Source of the DNA: an uncultured Desulfosarcina sp.
Lineage (GTDB): Bacteria; Desulfobacterota; Desulfobacteria; Desulfobacterales; Desulfosarcinaceae
Assembly (NCBI RefSeq): GCF_963668215.1
Contig: NZ_OY764190.1
Span: forward strand, 186,001 to 250,000
Reading direction: 5' to 3'
Length of the DNA: 64,000 nucleotides
The translations under genes were made by a program, and so were the position numbers. This document shows, piece after piece, positions 1 to 8,171 of this stretch. The notes under the pieces were generated by a model. The model was not told the DNA's origin, searched no databases, and was given only the letters and a program-made list of their open reading frames with translations. Position 1 is the stretch's first letter, and each line of letters starts with the position of its first letter.

Positions 1-1
1 G

Positions 2-775
2 ACGGCCGGCGGTGCGGTCTACAATTTCACCGGTCCCCAGGCGGTCGGGGTCGGCACGGTGGCGGACGGGTTTGCCACGATCAAGCAACTGGTGTTTGAA
101 GAGAAGAAGGCCACCGGCAGGGATCTTCTGGATGCCTGCGAGCAAAACTGGAACGGATACGAGGCCCTGTATGCCCTGGTGAACAGCAAGAAAGTCCACC
201 ATTACGGCAATGACGACGATTATGCGGACGAACTGGCCAAATTCGGCGTCGATACCTACTGCAAATATGTGGAAGGCCGCCCCAATTCCCGCGGCGGGAC
301 CTATCTTCCGGGCGTGTATTCCGTTTCCGCCAATGTCGGCCTCGGGCTGGTGCAATGGGCGTCCGTGGAAGGCCGCAAGGCCATGGAGCCGGTGTCCGAC
401 TGCCTGGGTCCCGTCCACACCCAGGCCGGGTCCCATGATATCAAGGGCCCGACGGCCATCGCAAAATCGGTGACCAAGCTGGATCATATCCGGGCCGGCA
501 ACGGGACCCTGTTGAACTGGAAATTCACGCCCGAATGCCTGAAAGGCGATGTCGGCCGGGATAACCTCATCTCCTTGATGGATGTCTATTTCGAGAGAAA
601 AGGGATGCACAGCCAGTTCAACGTCGTCAGCAGAAAGACCCTCGAGGACGCCCTGGTCAACCCGGAAAAATACAAGGACCTGCTTGTCCGGGTTGCCGGG
701 TACAGCGCCTTTTTTGTCGAGCTGAGCAAGCCGTTGCAGTACGATATTATTGGTAGGACCGAGCTTTCCATGTAA
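2..775 (+). CDS. Glycyl radical enzyme, C-terminal part (5' end outside window)
   Basis: The reading frame is already open at base 2, so only the last 257 residues are present. The C-terminal glycyl radical loop is plain: RVAGYSAFFVEL followed by an IIGRTE-type tail, the site where the activase abstracts hydrogen from glycine. The segment GTLLNWKF and the KGMHSQFNVV stretch before the loop match the choline-lyase/dehydratase branch of the family (CutC, diol dehydratase, sulfolyases) and not benzylsuccinate synthase. The active-site Cys and Glu lie upstream of the window, so the substrate cannot be assigned. The radical-SAM activase follows 19 bases downstream, the usual operon arrangement. 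The enzyme would be cytoplasmic and oxygen sensitive. Confidence 0.9.
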   Translation, partial: TAGGAVYNFTGPQAVGVGTVADGFATIKQLVFEEKKATGRDLLDACEQNWNGYEALYALVNSKKVHHYGNDDDYADELAKFGVDTYCKYVEGRPNSRGGTYLPGVYSVSANVGLGLVQWASVEGRKAMEPVSDCLGPVHTQAGSHDIKGPTAIAKSVTKLDHIRAGNGTLLNWKFTPECLKGDVGRDNLISLMDVYFERKGMHSQFNVVSRKTLEDALVNPEKYKDLLVRVAGYSAFFVELSKPLQYDIIGRTELSM

Positions 776-794
776 AAACTTTTTAAAAGCGATA

Positions 795-1838
795 ATGATA
801 ACCCCGTCAGACACCTCCACTCACCTCAAAGATGCCAAGCACCTGCCTGCGCAGGAAGAAGACCAACCCGAAAAACACGGCCTGGTCTTTAACATCCAGC
901 ATTTCACCATCCATGACGGGCCGGGCATCCGCACGGAAATTTTCCTGAAGGGATGTGCGCTCAAATGCAAATGGTGCAGCAATCCGGAAAGCATCAGCGC
1001 CAGGCAGGAGCCCGGCGTATACGCCTCACGCTGCATCGGCATCGACAAATGCGGGTACTGCCTCAAGGTTTGCAGCCAGTGCGACCAAGGTGTTTTTCTC
1101 AGCCATGAAAACAAAATTGCCGGGATCGATCCGGCGCTTTGCACCGGATGCATGCAGTGTGCGGACGAATGTCCGGCAGATGCCATCGTGGTCTGGGGAA
1201 ACAAAATGTCTGTTGGGGAAGTGATGGCCGAGGTTTTGGACGATCTGCCCTTTTACGAAAAATCGGGGGGCGGGGTTACGATTTCGGGCGGAGATCCGTT
1301 GATCCAGTGGCCGTTTACCCTGGAAATCCTGAAACAATGCCGGCAGCACCACATCCATACCTGCGTCGAAACCGAACTTTATTGCAGCCCTTCCATCCTG
1401 GACGCCATCTATCCGTATACCGATCTTGTCATTACCGACATCAAGCATATGAATTCCGACAAACATCGGGAATACACCGGCGTGGAAAACGCTCGGATTC
1501 TCGATAACATCCGCAAGACCGTCGAAATGGGAAAGACGTTGATCATCCGCATACCGGTCATCCCCGGACACAACGACAGCGACGAGAATATCCGGGAAAC
1601 AGCAACATTCATATCGGAAAAACTATCCAACAAAGTGGTACAGGTTCAACTGCTTCCCTACCGTCCCCTTGGGCTTGAAAAATACGCATCCTTGAACCGG
1701 AGTTATCCTCTTACTGATCTGCAGTCCTATGATGTCCGGAAACAGAAAAAAGAGTTGGACCACCTGGTTGAATTGATGTGCCGGCACGGTGTTCCCGCCG
1801 TTGTCGGCAGCAGCGCTAAAATTGTAGAAGGAACGTAA
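795..1838 (+). CDS. Glycyl radical enzyme activase (radical SAM)
   Basis: A 347-residue activase that would install the glycyl radical in the enzyme encoded just upstream. It has the activase signature GPGIRTEIFLKGC leading into the radical-SAM motif CALKCKWC (CxxxCxxC), then a two-cluster ferredoxin insert (CGYCLKVC and CTGCMQCADECP), as in CutD/BssD/IslB-type activases and unlike the short PflA. The GG(D)P-type SAM-binding segment SGGDPLIQ is present. I chose ATG at 795 because it lies 19 bases after the upstream stop; the longer frame begins at a TTG at 750 inside that gene. The Shine-Dalgarno signal is weak, which suggests translational coupling. Confidence 0.93.
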   Translation: MITPSDTSTHLKDAKHLPAQEEDQPEKHGLVFNIQHFTIHDGPGIRTEIFLKGCALKCKWCSNPESISARQEPGVYASRCIGIDKCGYCLKVCSQCDQGVFLSHENKIAGIDPALCTGCMQCADECPADAIVVWGNKMSVGEVMAEVLDDLPFYEKSGGGVTISGGDPLIQWPFTLEILKQCRQHHIHTCVETELYCSPSILDAIYPYTDLVITDIKHMNSDKHREYTGVENARILDNIRKTVEMGKTLIIRIPVIPGHNDSDENIRETATFISEKLSNKVVQVQLLPYRPLGLEKYASLNRSYPLTDLQSYDVRKQKKELDHLVELMCRHGVPAVVGSSAKIVEGT

Positions 1839-1874
1839 GTTTTCAGTATTAAAAAGTAAGGATAAGGGTTTGTT

Positions 1875-3074
1875 TCACACTTTTTTTAGGTTCTTTTTTC
1901 TGACTGAATCAGGAGTCCACCACCCGTTTTCAATCCTTCTTTTTAAATCGTTCTTCGTGATCAAGCAATTGATATTTCTTCTGATTCTTTCGATATGGTC
2001 GGCATCTTCGTAAATATTTTCGAAACGGACTATAATATCGTCAACCGGCCCGATTTCAATACCAAGCCATTTTCGTTTTTTAATTTCCGCAACCGCATAT
2101 GTGGTACCGGAACCGCCGAATGGGTCGAACACCAGGTCGCCTTCATCGGAAGCCATTTCAATAATCCGGTCCATAAGTCTTACGGAAAGCTCGTTGGAGC
2201 CGTTCCTTTTTTTGTATTTTCTATGCCGAACCGGTGGAATATCCAACCATACATCCGTTAGATTGACACCGTCCGGGTTCATTTTATTTTTATATCCGCC
2301 GTAATCTTTTAGGTCCCCCATGCAGTGAGGGCATATGTCCATGGGGAGTCGGTCCGGATGAAATGCCTTCGGTTTTTCGCCTTTGCAGTAATACAAAAGC
2401 GCATAGTGTGACGGATAAAGTCGTCCTTTAATCGGCAGCGTGTATTTAATATCAACCGAAATCCAGTGTCGGAATGTCAACCGGTGATTTAAGTAGCCGG
2501 CCAAGTGGGTGTTCCATTTCGGCAGATTCCAAATGAAAAAACTGCCGCCCGGTTTTAAAATCCGGATACATTCATCCATCCAGTTTTTACACCACGAGAG
2601 ATACTGCTCAGTTTTCAGATTATCGTCGATATTCGAAGGGTAGATCTTATTCAGATTAAACGGCGGATCCGCAAATATCAAATCGACGCTGTCGCTTTCT
2701 ATATGCTGCATCAGGGAAAGACAATCGCCTTGGTAAAGTCTGCCTAATTTTGTTTTCAAGGCCAATGGCGGCATCGGAAATTCCGTGGAGACCGCATCCT
2801 GAAAATTCTCTATAAACTGATAAATGCTGTCGGCGTTTTTTCGAAGAAGTGCTCGAAGCCGGTCGTCGAAAATCCCCATGGTGAGCATGAGTTGAGTTTC
2901 CGTTATGCCGGCGGTGTTACAGACAGCCTGAAGATCTTTGCCGGTGGGCAGGATATTGTTACGGTTGTAATAAGCCAGCCTGTCCATCGGAACGGCTGAT
3001 TTCCGTGAAAACCGAAGGAGCGCAGCCCTGTCAGTTGTCTTGATTCCTAATGCCTTGAAAAAGCAATTTTTCAT
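1875..3074 (-). CDS. DNA methyltransferase of a BamHI-type R-M system, beta-class (DPPF)
   Basis: A 399-residue amino-methyltransferase. The catalytic motif DPPFNLN comes before the SAM-binding motif DPFGGSGTT, the order of beta-class enzymes. DPPF usually means N6-adenine, but N4-cytosine is not excluded. The first ~70 residues look like a helix-turn-helix; some methyltransferases use such a domain to repress their own gene. A CPHC pair lies between the two motifs. The gene is transcribed away from the C-protein and endonuclease genes, with the C-box in the 167-base gap between them, so the C-protein probably controls both directions. It appears intact and could be what protects the host now that the second methyltransferase gene is broken. 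The local GC content is visibly lower than in the flanking genes. Confidence 0.88.
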   Translation of the reverse strand: MKNCFFKALGIKTTDRAALLRFSRKSAVPMDRLAYYNRNNILPTGKDLQAVCNTAGITETQLMLTMGIFDDRLRALLRKNADSIYQFIENFQDAVSTEFPMPPLALKTKLGRLYQGDCLSLMQHIESDSVDLIFADPPFNLNKIYPSNIDDNLKTEQYLSWCKNWMDECIRILKPGGSFFIWNLPKWNTHLAGYLNHRLTFRHWISVDIKYTLPIKGRLYPSHYALLYYCKGEKPKAFHPDRLPMDICPHCMGDLKDYGGYKNKMNPDGVNLTDVWLDIPPVRHRKYKKRNGSNELSVRLMDRIIEMASDEGDLVFDPFGGSGTTYAVAEIKKRKWLGIEIGPVDDIIVRFENIYEDADHIERIRRNINCLITKNDLKRRIENGWWTPDSVRKKNLKKV

Positions 3075-3173
3075 TGTTTAACCAGAAGAATGCGTTTCTG
3101 TTGGAGTTAAATATCGCCGCATAGTTTTCCCTTTTGATAGCACACCCTTTTCCTTCAATCAATTAATATTTTG

Positions 3174-3187
3174 CGGACTATAGTCCG
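3174..3187. promoter_or_regulatory. C-box operator of the R-M controller protein
   Basis: CGGACTATAGTCCG is a perfect 14-base palindrome, followed by TGG. It matches the GACT..AGTC core of C-boxes that type II R-M controller proteins bind. It lies in the divergent gap, 54 bases before the C-protein start and about 100 bases from the methyltransferase start, where a controller would set the timing of both. Confidence 0.8.
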
Positions 3188-3241
3188 TGGTTTACGCGTC
3201 GTTTTTTGGATATAGGTACATAAACTTCAGAGGAGGCTTTA

Positions 3242-3475
3242 TTGAAACCGGCAAACGCCTTTGGTTTGGCTCTGCGACATTTTCGGACGTGCCAAAAAAT
3301 TTCCCAGGAACGTCTTTCCCAAGAAAGCGGTCTCGATAGAAGCTATATTTCGCTGCTCGAAAGGGGGCTCAGGCAACCCTCCCTCACAACGCTGCTGCAG
3401 CTTGCAGGAGTTCTTGATGTTTCAGCCAGCGAACTAATCCTGAAAGTAGAGGAACTGCTCGATGAAAATCATTAA
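3242..3475 (+). CDS. R-M controller (C) protein, Xre-type HTH
   Basis: A 77-residue protein that is almost wholly an Xre-family helix-turn-helix (KISQERLSQESGLDRSYISL then LERGLRQPSLTTLLQLA), the size and form of type II R-M C-proteins. The start is TTG at 3242, supported by AGAGGAGG six to seven bases upstream; no ATG fits. It overlaps the endonuclease gene by 14 bases, as expected for a C-R operon in which the C-protein activates its own promoter and so delays endonuclease synthesis. The C-box palindrome upstream agrees. Confidence 0.88.
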   Translation: MKPANAFGLALRHFRTCQKISQERLSQESGLDRSYISLLERGLRQPSLTTLLQLAGVLDVSASELILKVEELLDENH

Positions 3476-4058
3476 GATTAAGTTCCTTTTAAAGAAAGGC
3501 CCATTTTCAGCATCCTCAGAATTTGAAAACATCCTCGATGAGATTACGAAAGCCATTTCCGCCGTAACTCATCCAGAAGGCAGCGGACAGTTCATCCTCA
3601 ATCCCACAAAAAAGGGTAGCGGGGTCTTGCCTATTAAAAAGAATTTCATTCGAAGCCTTATCGGAAGCGACTGGCGGCCTGAGCATCGGATGTCCATAGC
3701 TTCCCGGATCAAGCCAGGTCCTATCGATGCGGTTAAGAAGCTTTCGGATGGGCGCTACTTTTCCGTTGAATGGGAGACCGGTAATATCTCATCAAGCCAC
3801 CGGGCGCTCAATAAAATGGCAGTCGGACTTTTGGATGGCGTTTTGGCAGGCGGGATACTGGTGCTGCCGTCCAGAGATATGTATCAATATCTCACTGACC
3901 GAGTCGGCAATTTCGCCGAAATCGAACCCTATTTTCCCGTCTGGAAAAATCTTAGGATTCAAGAAGGTGTACTAGCGGTTATTGAAATTGAGCACGATGC
4001 CCTTTCAACCGATGTTCCGACCATTAAAAAAGGCACGGACGGAAGAGCGCTTCGATAG
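3462..4058 (+). CDS. Type II restriction endonuclease, BamHI family
   Basis: A 198-residue protein recognisable as a BamHI homologue. The block PGPIDAVKK...VEWETGNISSSHR..NK aligns with the BamHI catalytic region, and YLTDRV.NF.E.EPYF also matches. Asp89, Glu103 and Glu105 correspond to Asp94, Glu111 and Glu113 of BamHI, and Glu74 probably to Glu77, so the metal-binding site looks complete. BamHI has 213 residues; this one stops earlier, just after the KKGTDG segment, and lacks part of the C-terminal helix. The start ATG overlaps the C gene by 14 bases. Recognition of GGATCC is an inference from homology. That site occurs in the window (for example at 2665 and 15415), so it must be methylated if the enzyme is active. 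Confidence 0.92.
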   Translation: MKIIKIKFLLKKGPFSASSEFENILDEITKAISAVTHPEGSGQFILNPTKKGSGVLPIKKNFIRSLIGSDWRPEHRMSIASRIKPGPIDAVKKLSDGRYFSVEWETGNISSSHRALNKMAVGLLDGVLAGGILVLPSRDMYQYLTDRVGNFAEIEPYFPVWKNLRIQEGVLAVIEIEHDALSTDVPTIKKGTDGRALR

Positions 4059-5362
4059 AACCATCGTTCCGTTTGAGCCAAAAATTTAAAGAAGCCCGAT
4101 ATAATTCAAATGAACACCAACAAACCTATCGATGTACTAAAAGAGGGGATGTTTCCCCGCCTCTTTCCGGAAAACCTGGTCCTTTCACCCCAATTGAACG
4201 AAGTTTATGAACTCGCTCTTGCCTATTACGAAAGCAATATTCTTAGCGAAGACGAACTTGTAGATAACGGGGCCTATTTTATCCGCGTTGGAGATCGGAT
4301 GACCAGGCATTATCTGATGTGCACCGGTGAACCGCTATTGCTTCCGAAGCATTCTTCTTCTCGGTTAAGATCCTTTTTTGAAAAGAATCAATTCAGAACC
4401 GGATATGCCACCCACGGACTGTTTCCCTACCGGGGGAAGTTCCATCCCCAGATGATCAAGGCGCTGATCAATATCATGGGACTTAAACCCGGCGATACCA
4501 TCCTCGACCCCATGATGGGATCTGGAACGGTTCCAATCGAAGCAAGCCTCATGGGCATCAACTCTATTGCCGTGGACGCCAGTCCTTTTTGCCGGTTTAT
4601 GACCCAGGCGAAATACGACGCTCTGACAATTTCCCAAAAACCTTTACATTCCGCCCTTAAAAATTCCAAAACTTTGTTTGAACTGTTTTCAAAGCAATTG
4701 GGTCTTCCTGTTTCCGGAAGCAAAACACGAAACGGTTCCCGAAGAAGCGAATTTACAGGGGTCAAGGAATCGATCACCGCCTTCCAATCCACCCTGATTG
4801 ATCGGTTCTTGGGCCTGATTGAGGGCGTGGACAAAGACACCCTTGACTTCCTGCTCTTGGCCTATCTGGACAGTGCCGGCTATTCCGAAAGAAGCAAACG
4901 AAAACCGCCGATTGAGCAGTTCCAAGCGATACTGGAGCGCTATGTTTTTGTGGTGCAGAAGATTCAATATGTCCTGGAGGGTTCGGAGTCCATTCTGGCC
5001 AAAGCGGACATCCGGCAAGGCGATGCCAGAAAATTGGACTTAGATGATGAGCATGTAGACGCGATTCTGTTTTCTCCGCCATATAGCTTTGCCATTGATT
5101 ATTTGGCCAACGATTCGTTCCATCTCAATATTTTGGGAGAGGATATAGAGCGTTTAAGGGAAAAGATGGTGGGGTTACGCGGAAAACCCCTTAAGGAAAA
5201 ATATTCGATTTATATCGAAGATATGGGCAAGATCCTGGCCGAATGCGCCCGGGTATTAAAGCCGAATCGACTTTGCAGCATCGTTATCGGAACAAATGAC
5301 AATCAATTGAGTAAAGCGCTGGGGATTCCCAAGGAGGAGGTTACCGGTCTTCATAAAATCAT

Positions 5363-5371
5363 AATCGATTT
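5363..5371. repeat. 9-bp target-site duplication of IS copy 1 (pair at 6675-6683)
   Basis: AATCGATTT stands immediately before the left inverted repeat of the element and again immediately after the right one at 6675-6683. Nine bases is in the range for IS4-family insertions and defines the element borders. Confidence 0.93.
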
Positions 5372-6674
5372 CAGTAAAATCCGGTTAAGGAATTGCATAA
5401 AAATAATTTAAAATCAGCAGGTTAAACGATATTTTTGCTTGACATTGGGTCGTCAATATGGGCGGCGTTTTGTATACCCTATTATATCAAGAGGTTATAC
5501 ATGCCACGCACATTCGACCCTTTCCAAAAGCTCAATGCCCTGGAGTTTTTCTCTTTTTTTCAACCAGCGACTGAGGCAACATCACGGATGCCAGCTCTTG
5601 ATTCCAAAGGAAACCGACCATTGCAGATGACTTTTGAGGAACATCTGCGCGCGCTGGTTTACTTTCATCTTGAAGAACACCATTCTGCTCAACACCTGCT
5701 GCAAGTGCTTGAAGAAGATGATTTTGCCAAAAGTGCCATCGCACCAGAAAACGGAATCAAAAAGAGCAGCTTCTCAGAGGCCACCAACAGCCGGGGACTT
5801 GAACAGTTCATGTATGTCTATCAGAACTTACAAGCTCAGGCATCTTCGATTTTACCCAAGCAACATCCCGAACTCGGTGATCTGGTGGGGATCGACGGTT
5901 CCCTCATCGATGCAACCTTATCCATGCATTGGGCCGACTACCGTAAAAAATCCAAGAAGGCGAAGGTCCACGTCGGTTTTGATCTGAACCGGGCGATTCC
6001 AAGAAAGCTTTATCTTACCGATGGTAACGGGGCTGAAAGACCTTTCGTCAGCTTGATCCTGTCTGACGGTCAAACCGGTGTGATGGACCGGGGTTATCAA
6101 AGCCATCAACGCTTTGACCAATGGCAGAATGATGGAAAGCTGTTTATGTGCCGGATTAAAGCCAGCACCAAGAAAACGATCATTAAACAAAACCCCATTG
6201 CCTCTGATAGTATCGTTTTTTTTGATGCCATCGTTGTTCTGGGCACCACGGAAGTCAATCAAACACAAACCCCACTTCGTTTGGTGGGTTACGAGGTGGA
6301 TCGCGTTAAATACTGGATCGCTACGAATCGTTTTGATTTAACTGCCGAGCAAATCGCCACTGCCTATAAGCTCCGATGGGATATCGAAAATTTTTTCGCT
6401 TGGTGGAAACGGCACCTTAAAGTGTATCATCTCATCGCCAGGAGCGAGCATGGCTTGATGGTGCAAATTCTGGCAGGTCTGATCACCTATTTGTTGCTGG
6501 CAATCTATTGCCATCGCCAATTTAACGAGCGCGTTTCCATCAAGAGAGTCCGCCAACTGCGCATAAAAATCCGGAATGAATTACGCGCTGGTGTTTTTGG
6601 CAAACCCCCTGATTCAAATTTTAAAGAGCAAGAATTACATACCGTTAATGCAAGTACTTAGCCGGAAATTACTG
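5372..6674 (+). mobile_element. IS4-family insertion sequence, copy 1 (1,303 bp)
   Basis: The element runs from CAGTAAAATCCGGTTAAG to CTTAGCCGGAAATTACTG. These ends are inverted repeats matching at 15 of 18 positions, and perfect 9-bp direct repeats flank them. It carries a single transposase gene in the same direction as the interrupted methyltransferase. The right inverted repeat starts inside the transposase stop codon region. A second copy in opposite orientation lies at 8152-11157; the two transposase genes appear to differ at a single base. Confidence 0.95.
5501..6661 (+). CDS. IS4-family DDE transposase (copy 1)
   Basis: A 386-residue DDE transposase that cuts and rejoins the ends of its own IS. 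Asp132 (in VGIDGSLIDA), Asp195 (VMDRGYQ) and Glu296 are the likely catalytic triad. The IS4 signature Y-x2-R-x3-E-x6-K is exact at Tyr289, Arg292, Glu296 and Lys303. I chose ATG at 5501 over the longer frame from a TTG at 5435 because AGAGGT precedes it by about eight bases and the alignable protein begins there. Residue 128 is Leu here and Pro in the second copy. Confidence 0.93.
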   Translation: MPRTFDPFQKLNALEFFSFFQPATEATSRMPALDSKGNRPLQMTFEEHLRALVYFHLEEHHSAQHLLQVLEEDDFAKSAIAPENGIKKSSFSEATNSRGLEQFMYVYQNLQAQASSILPKQHPELGDLVGIDGSLIDATLSMHWADYRKKSKKAKVHVGFDLNRAIPRKLYLTDGNGAERPFVSLILSDGQTGVMDRGYQSHQRFDQWQNDGKLFMCRIKASTKKTIIKQNPIASDSIVFFDAIVVLGTTEVNQTQTPLRLVGYEVDRVKYWIATNRFDLTAEQIATAYKLRWDIENFFAWWKRHLKVYHLIARSEHGLMVQILAGLITYLLLAIYCHRQFNERVSIKRVRQLRIKIRNELRAGVFGKPPDSNFKEQELHTVNAST

Positions 6675-6947
6675 AATCGATTTAGCTCAGTCTTTCGGCT
6701 TTTCCCATGTCCGAACCCTGGCAAGGCAGATATCGGGAATCGCCAATACCATGCGAAACGAATACATCGTCATACTTGCAAAAACCGGATGATTATAGAT
6801 TAAGCCGCCAGTCTTCGGCCAGGGTCGAACCCATGCTTAATTGTTGCGGCTTCAAGTCAAAAAAGGGGTCGTTTTCTGGTCTTAAATCAATGTTTTCAGG
6901 GCCGAAAAGGACGACTTAAGGCGATCATTCTAAAGCTTGGAATATAG

Positions 6948-6990
6948 ACGGCGGTTGAAGGTTTTCTCCTTTAACCGCCGTTTCTTTTTT
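6948..6990 (+). terminator. Rho-independent terminator after the R-M genes
   Basis: ACGGCGGTTGAAGG pairs with CCTTTAACCGCCGT across a six-base loop and is followed by a T-rich run (TTCTTTTTT). It lies about 155 bases past the original methyltransferase stop and reads in the same direction. It also separates that operon from the convergent mscS gene. Confidence 0.85.
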
Positions 6991-7076
6991 ATGGCCGGTG
7001 AGCGTGAAAAGACAGATACCAATCTTATCTCAACGCTGAAATCTTTTGGATTATACCCGGATTATCCTACAACATT

Positions 7077-7910
7077 TCAGGATGCGTTTTCGTTAACCAA
7101 AATGACCTTGCGGTGCGGGAATGGGATTTCAATATTGTTCGCATCCAGCGCTTTTTTAACTTGTTCCGGTACGGAATAAAGCACATCGAAGTAGTGAGCG
7201 CCGTCGCAGAACGGACGCACGAGAAAATCCACCGAACTGTCGTTCAACGTTTCCACTTCAACGAAGGGCGCCGGGTCTTTCAGAATATGCGGGTGATTGG
7301 CAAGGACTTCGTCGATCACCTTGCGCGCCGCATCGGTATTTTCACCGTATGCAATGCCGAAGTGCATGTCCACACCCCGCACTTCGTGGTACGAGTGATT
7401 GATGATCTGCTCGCCCCAGATCTGGCTGTTTGGAATGATAATTTTCTGGTTGTCGAAGGTTTGCAGGATGGTGGTGAACATATCGATTTCCGTTACCTTG
7501 CCAAAACGGCCGGCCGCATCGATAAAATCACCCACCTTGTAAGGGCGAAAAATCAAGAGCATCAAGCCCGCGGCCAGGTTCGACATCGCCCCCTGAAGCG
7601 CAAGCCCCACCGCGATACCTGCCGCACCGAGCAGAGCCACAATCGAGGCCGTTTGCACACCGAAACGATTGAGGATGGCAATAAAGACAAATGCGAGGAC
7701 TACGTAACGGGCGACGCTGCCTAAAAAACGAAACAGGGTATCGTCGAGTCGATCGTATTTTTTGCTGATACCAAGGACCAGGTTGTAGATTCGATTGGAT
7801 ATCCAGATGCCAATCAGAAGGATGAGGATAGCAAGGAGAATGTTTGTCGCCCACTGGATGACGATGGGCATATATTGAGAAATATTGATTTGTTCCATGG
7901 TTTCTTTCAT
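7077..7910 (-). CDS. mscS: Small-conductance mechanosensitive channel MscS
   Basis: A 277-residue inner-membrane channel that would open under membrane tension and release solutes on osmotic down-shock; E. coli MscS has 286. Three hydrophobic segments lie in the first ~130 residues. The third contains the Gly/Ala-rich pore helix (ALLGAAGIAVGLALQGAMSN), followed by the beta domain motif FRPYKVGDFI and PNSQIW. The C-terminal cytoplasmic cage domain is complete. An AAGGA signal precedes the ATG. The gene sits between the two inverted IS copies but is itself intact. No neighbouring gene suggests co-regulation. Confidence 0.95.
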   Translation of the reverse strand: MKETMEQINISQYMPIVIQWATNILLAILILLIGIWISNRIYNLVLGISKKYDRLDDTLFRFLGSVARYVVLAFVFIAILNRFGVQTASIVALLGAAGIAVGLALQGAMSNLAAGLMLLIFRPYKVGDFIDAAGRFGKVTEIDMFTTILQTFDNQKIIIPNSQIWGEQIINHSYHEVRGVDMHFGIAYGENTDAARKVIDEVLANHPHILKDPAPFVEVETLNDSSVDFLVRPFCDGAHYFDVLYSVPEQVKKALDANNIEIPFPHRKVILVNENAS

Positions 7911-8142
7911 AAATTCAGTCCTTTTTCGTTCAGCTTCGGGTTTCGATCATGCAACGCCATGACCAGTATGGCGCAGGTATCATGTCTTTATCGCCACCCG
8001 ACGCAGCATCTCTTTAACGTATTGAAAGTTTTATAAATATATTCCTACCTGCCGCTTGGTACAAATCGACCTTATAAACGATAACCTGAAAAAGCAACCC
8101 GGAAAAAGTAACGAAACCTTATCTCAATGTTGATCGAATCAC

Positions 8143-8151
8143 AGATAGATT
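8143..8151. repeat. 9-bp target-site duplication of IS copy 2 (pair at 11158-11166)
   Basis: AGATAGATT lies directly before the inverted repeat at 8152 and again directly after the other end at 11157. It differs from the duplication around copy 1, so the two copies arrived by independent transposition. Confidence 0.92.
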
Positions 8152-8171
8152 CAGTAATTTCCGGCTAAGTA

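Larger units (their letters stand above)
4110..6792 (+). pseudogene. Second R-M methyltransferase (SPPY type), split by an IS4 element near its 3' end
   Basis: The SAM motif LDPMMGSGT (about residue 132) precedes the catalytic SPPY (about residue 322), the order and motif of N4-cytosine-type enzymes. As it stands the frame runs 4110-5411 and ends with 12 foreign residues (SKIRLRNCIKII) read from the IS end. Removing the element and one copy of its 9-bp target duplication joins base 5371 to 6684 and restores an open frame to TGA at 6790-6792. The recovered C-terminus (IIIDLAQSFGF... to ...MRNEYIVILAKTG) is typical of this family. The original protein would have 456 residues and the disrupted one has 433. 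About 35 native residues are lost, so activity is uncertain. It follows the endonuclease gene by 51 bases. Confidence 0.93.

Noticed and set aside
5439..5478. TTGACA and TATACC as a promoter for the IS4 transposase
   Set aside because: The spacing of 28 bases is too long for a sigma-70 promoter.
6937..7179. 80-residue frame starting in the terminator hairpin
   Set aside because: It begins inside a rho-independent terminator and overlaps the 3' end of mscS; no homology signal.
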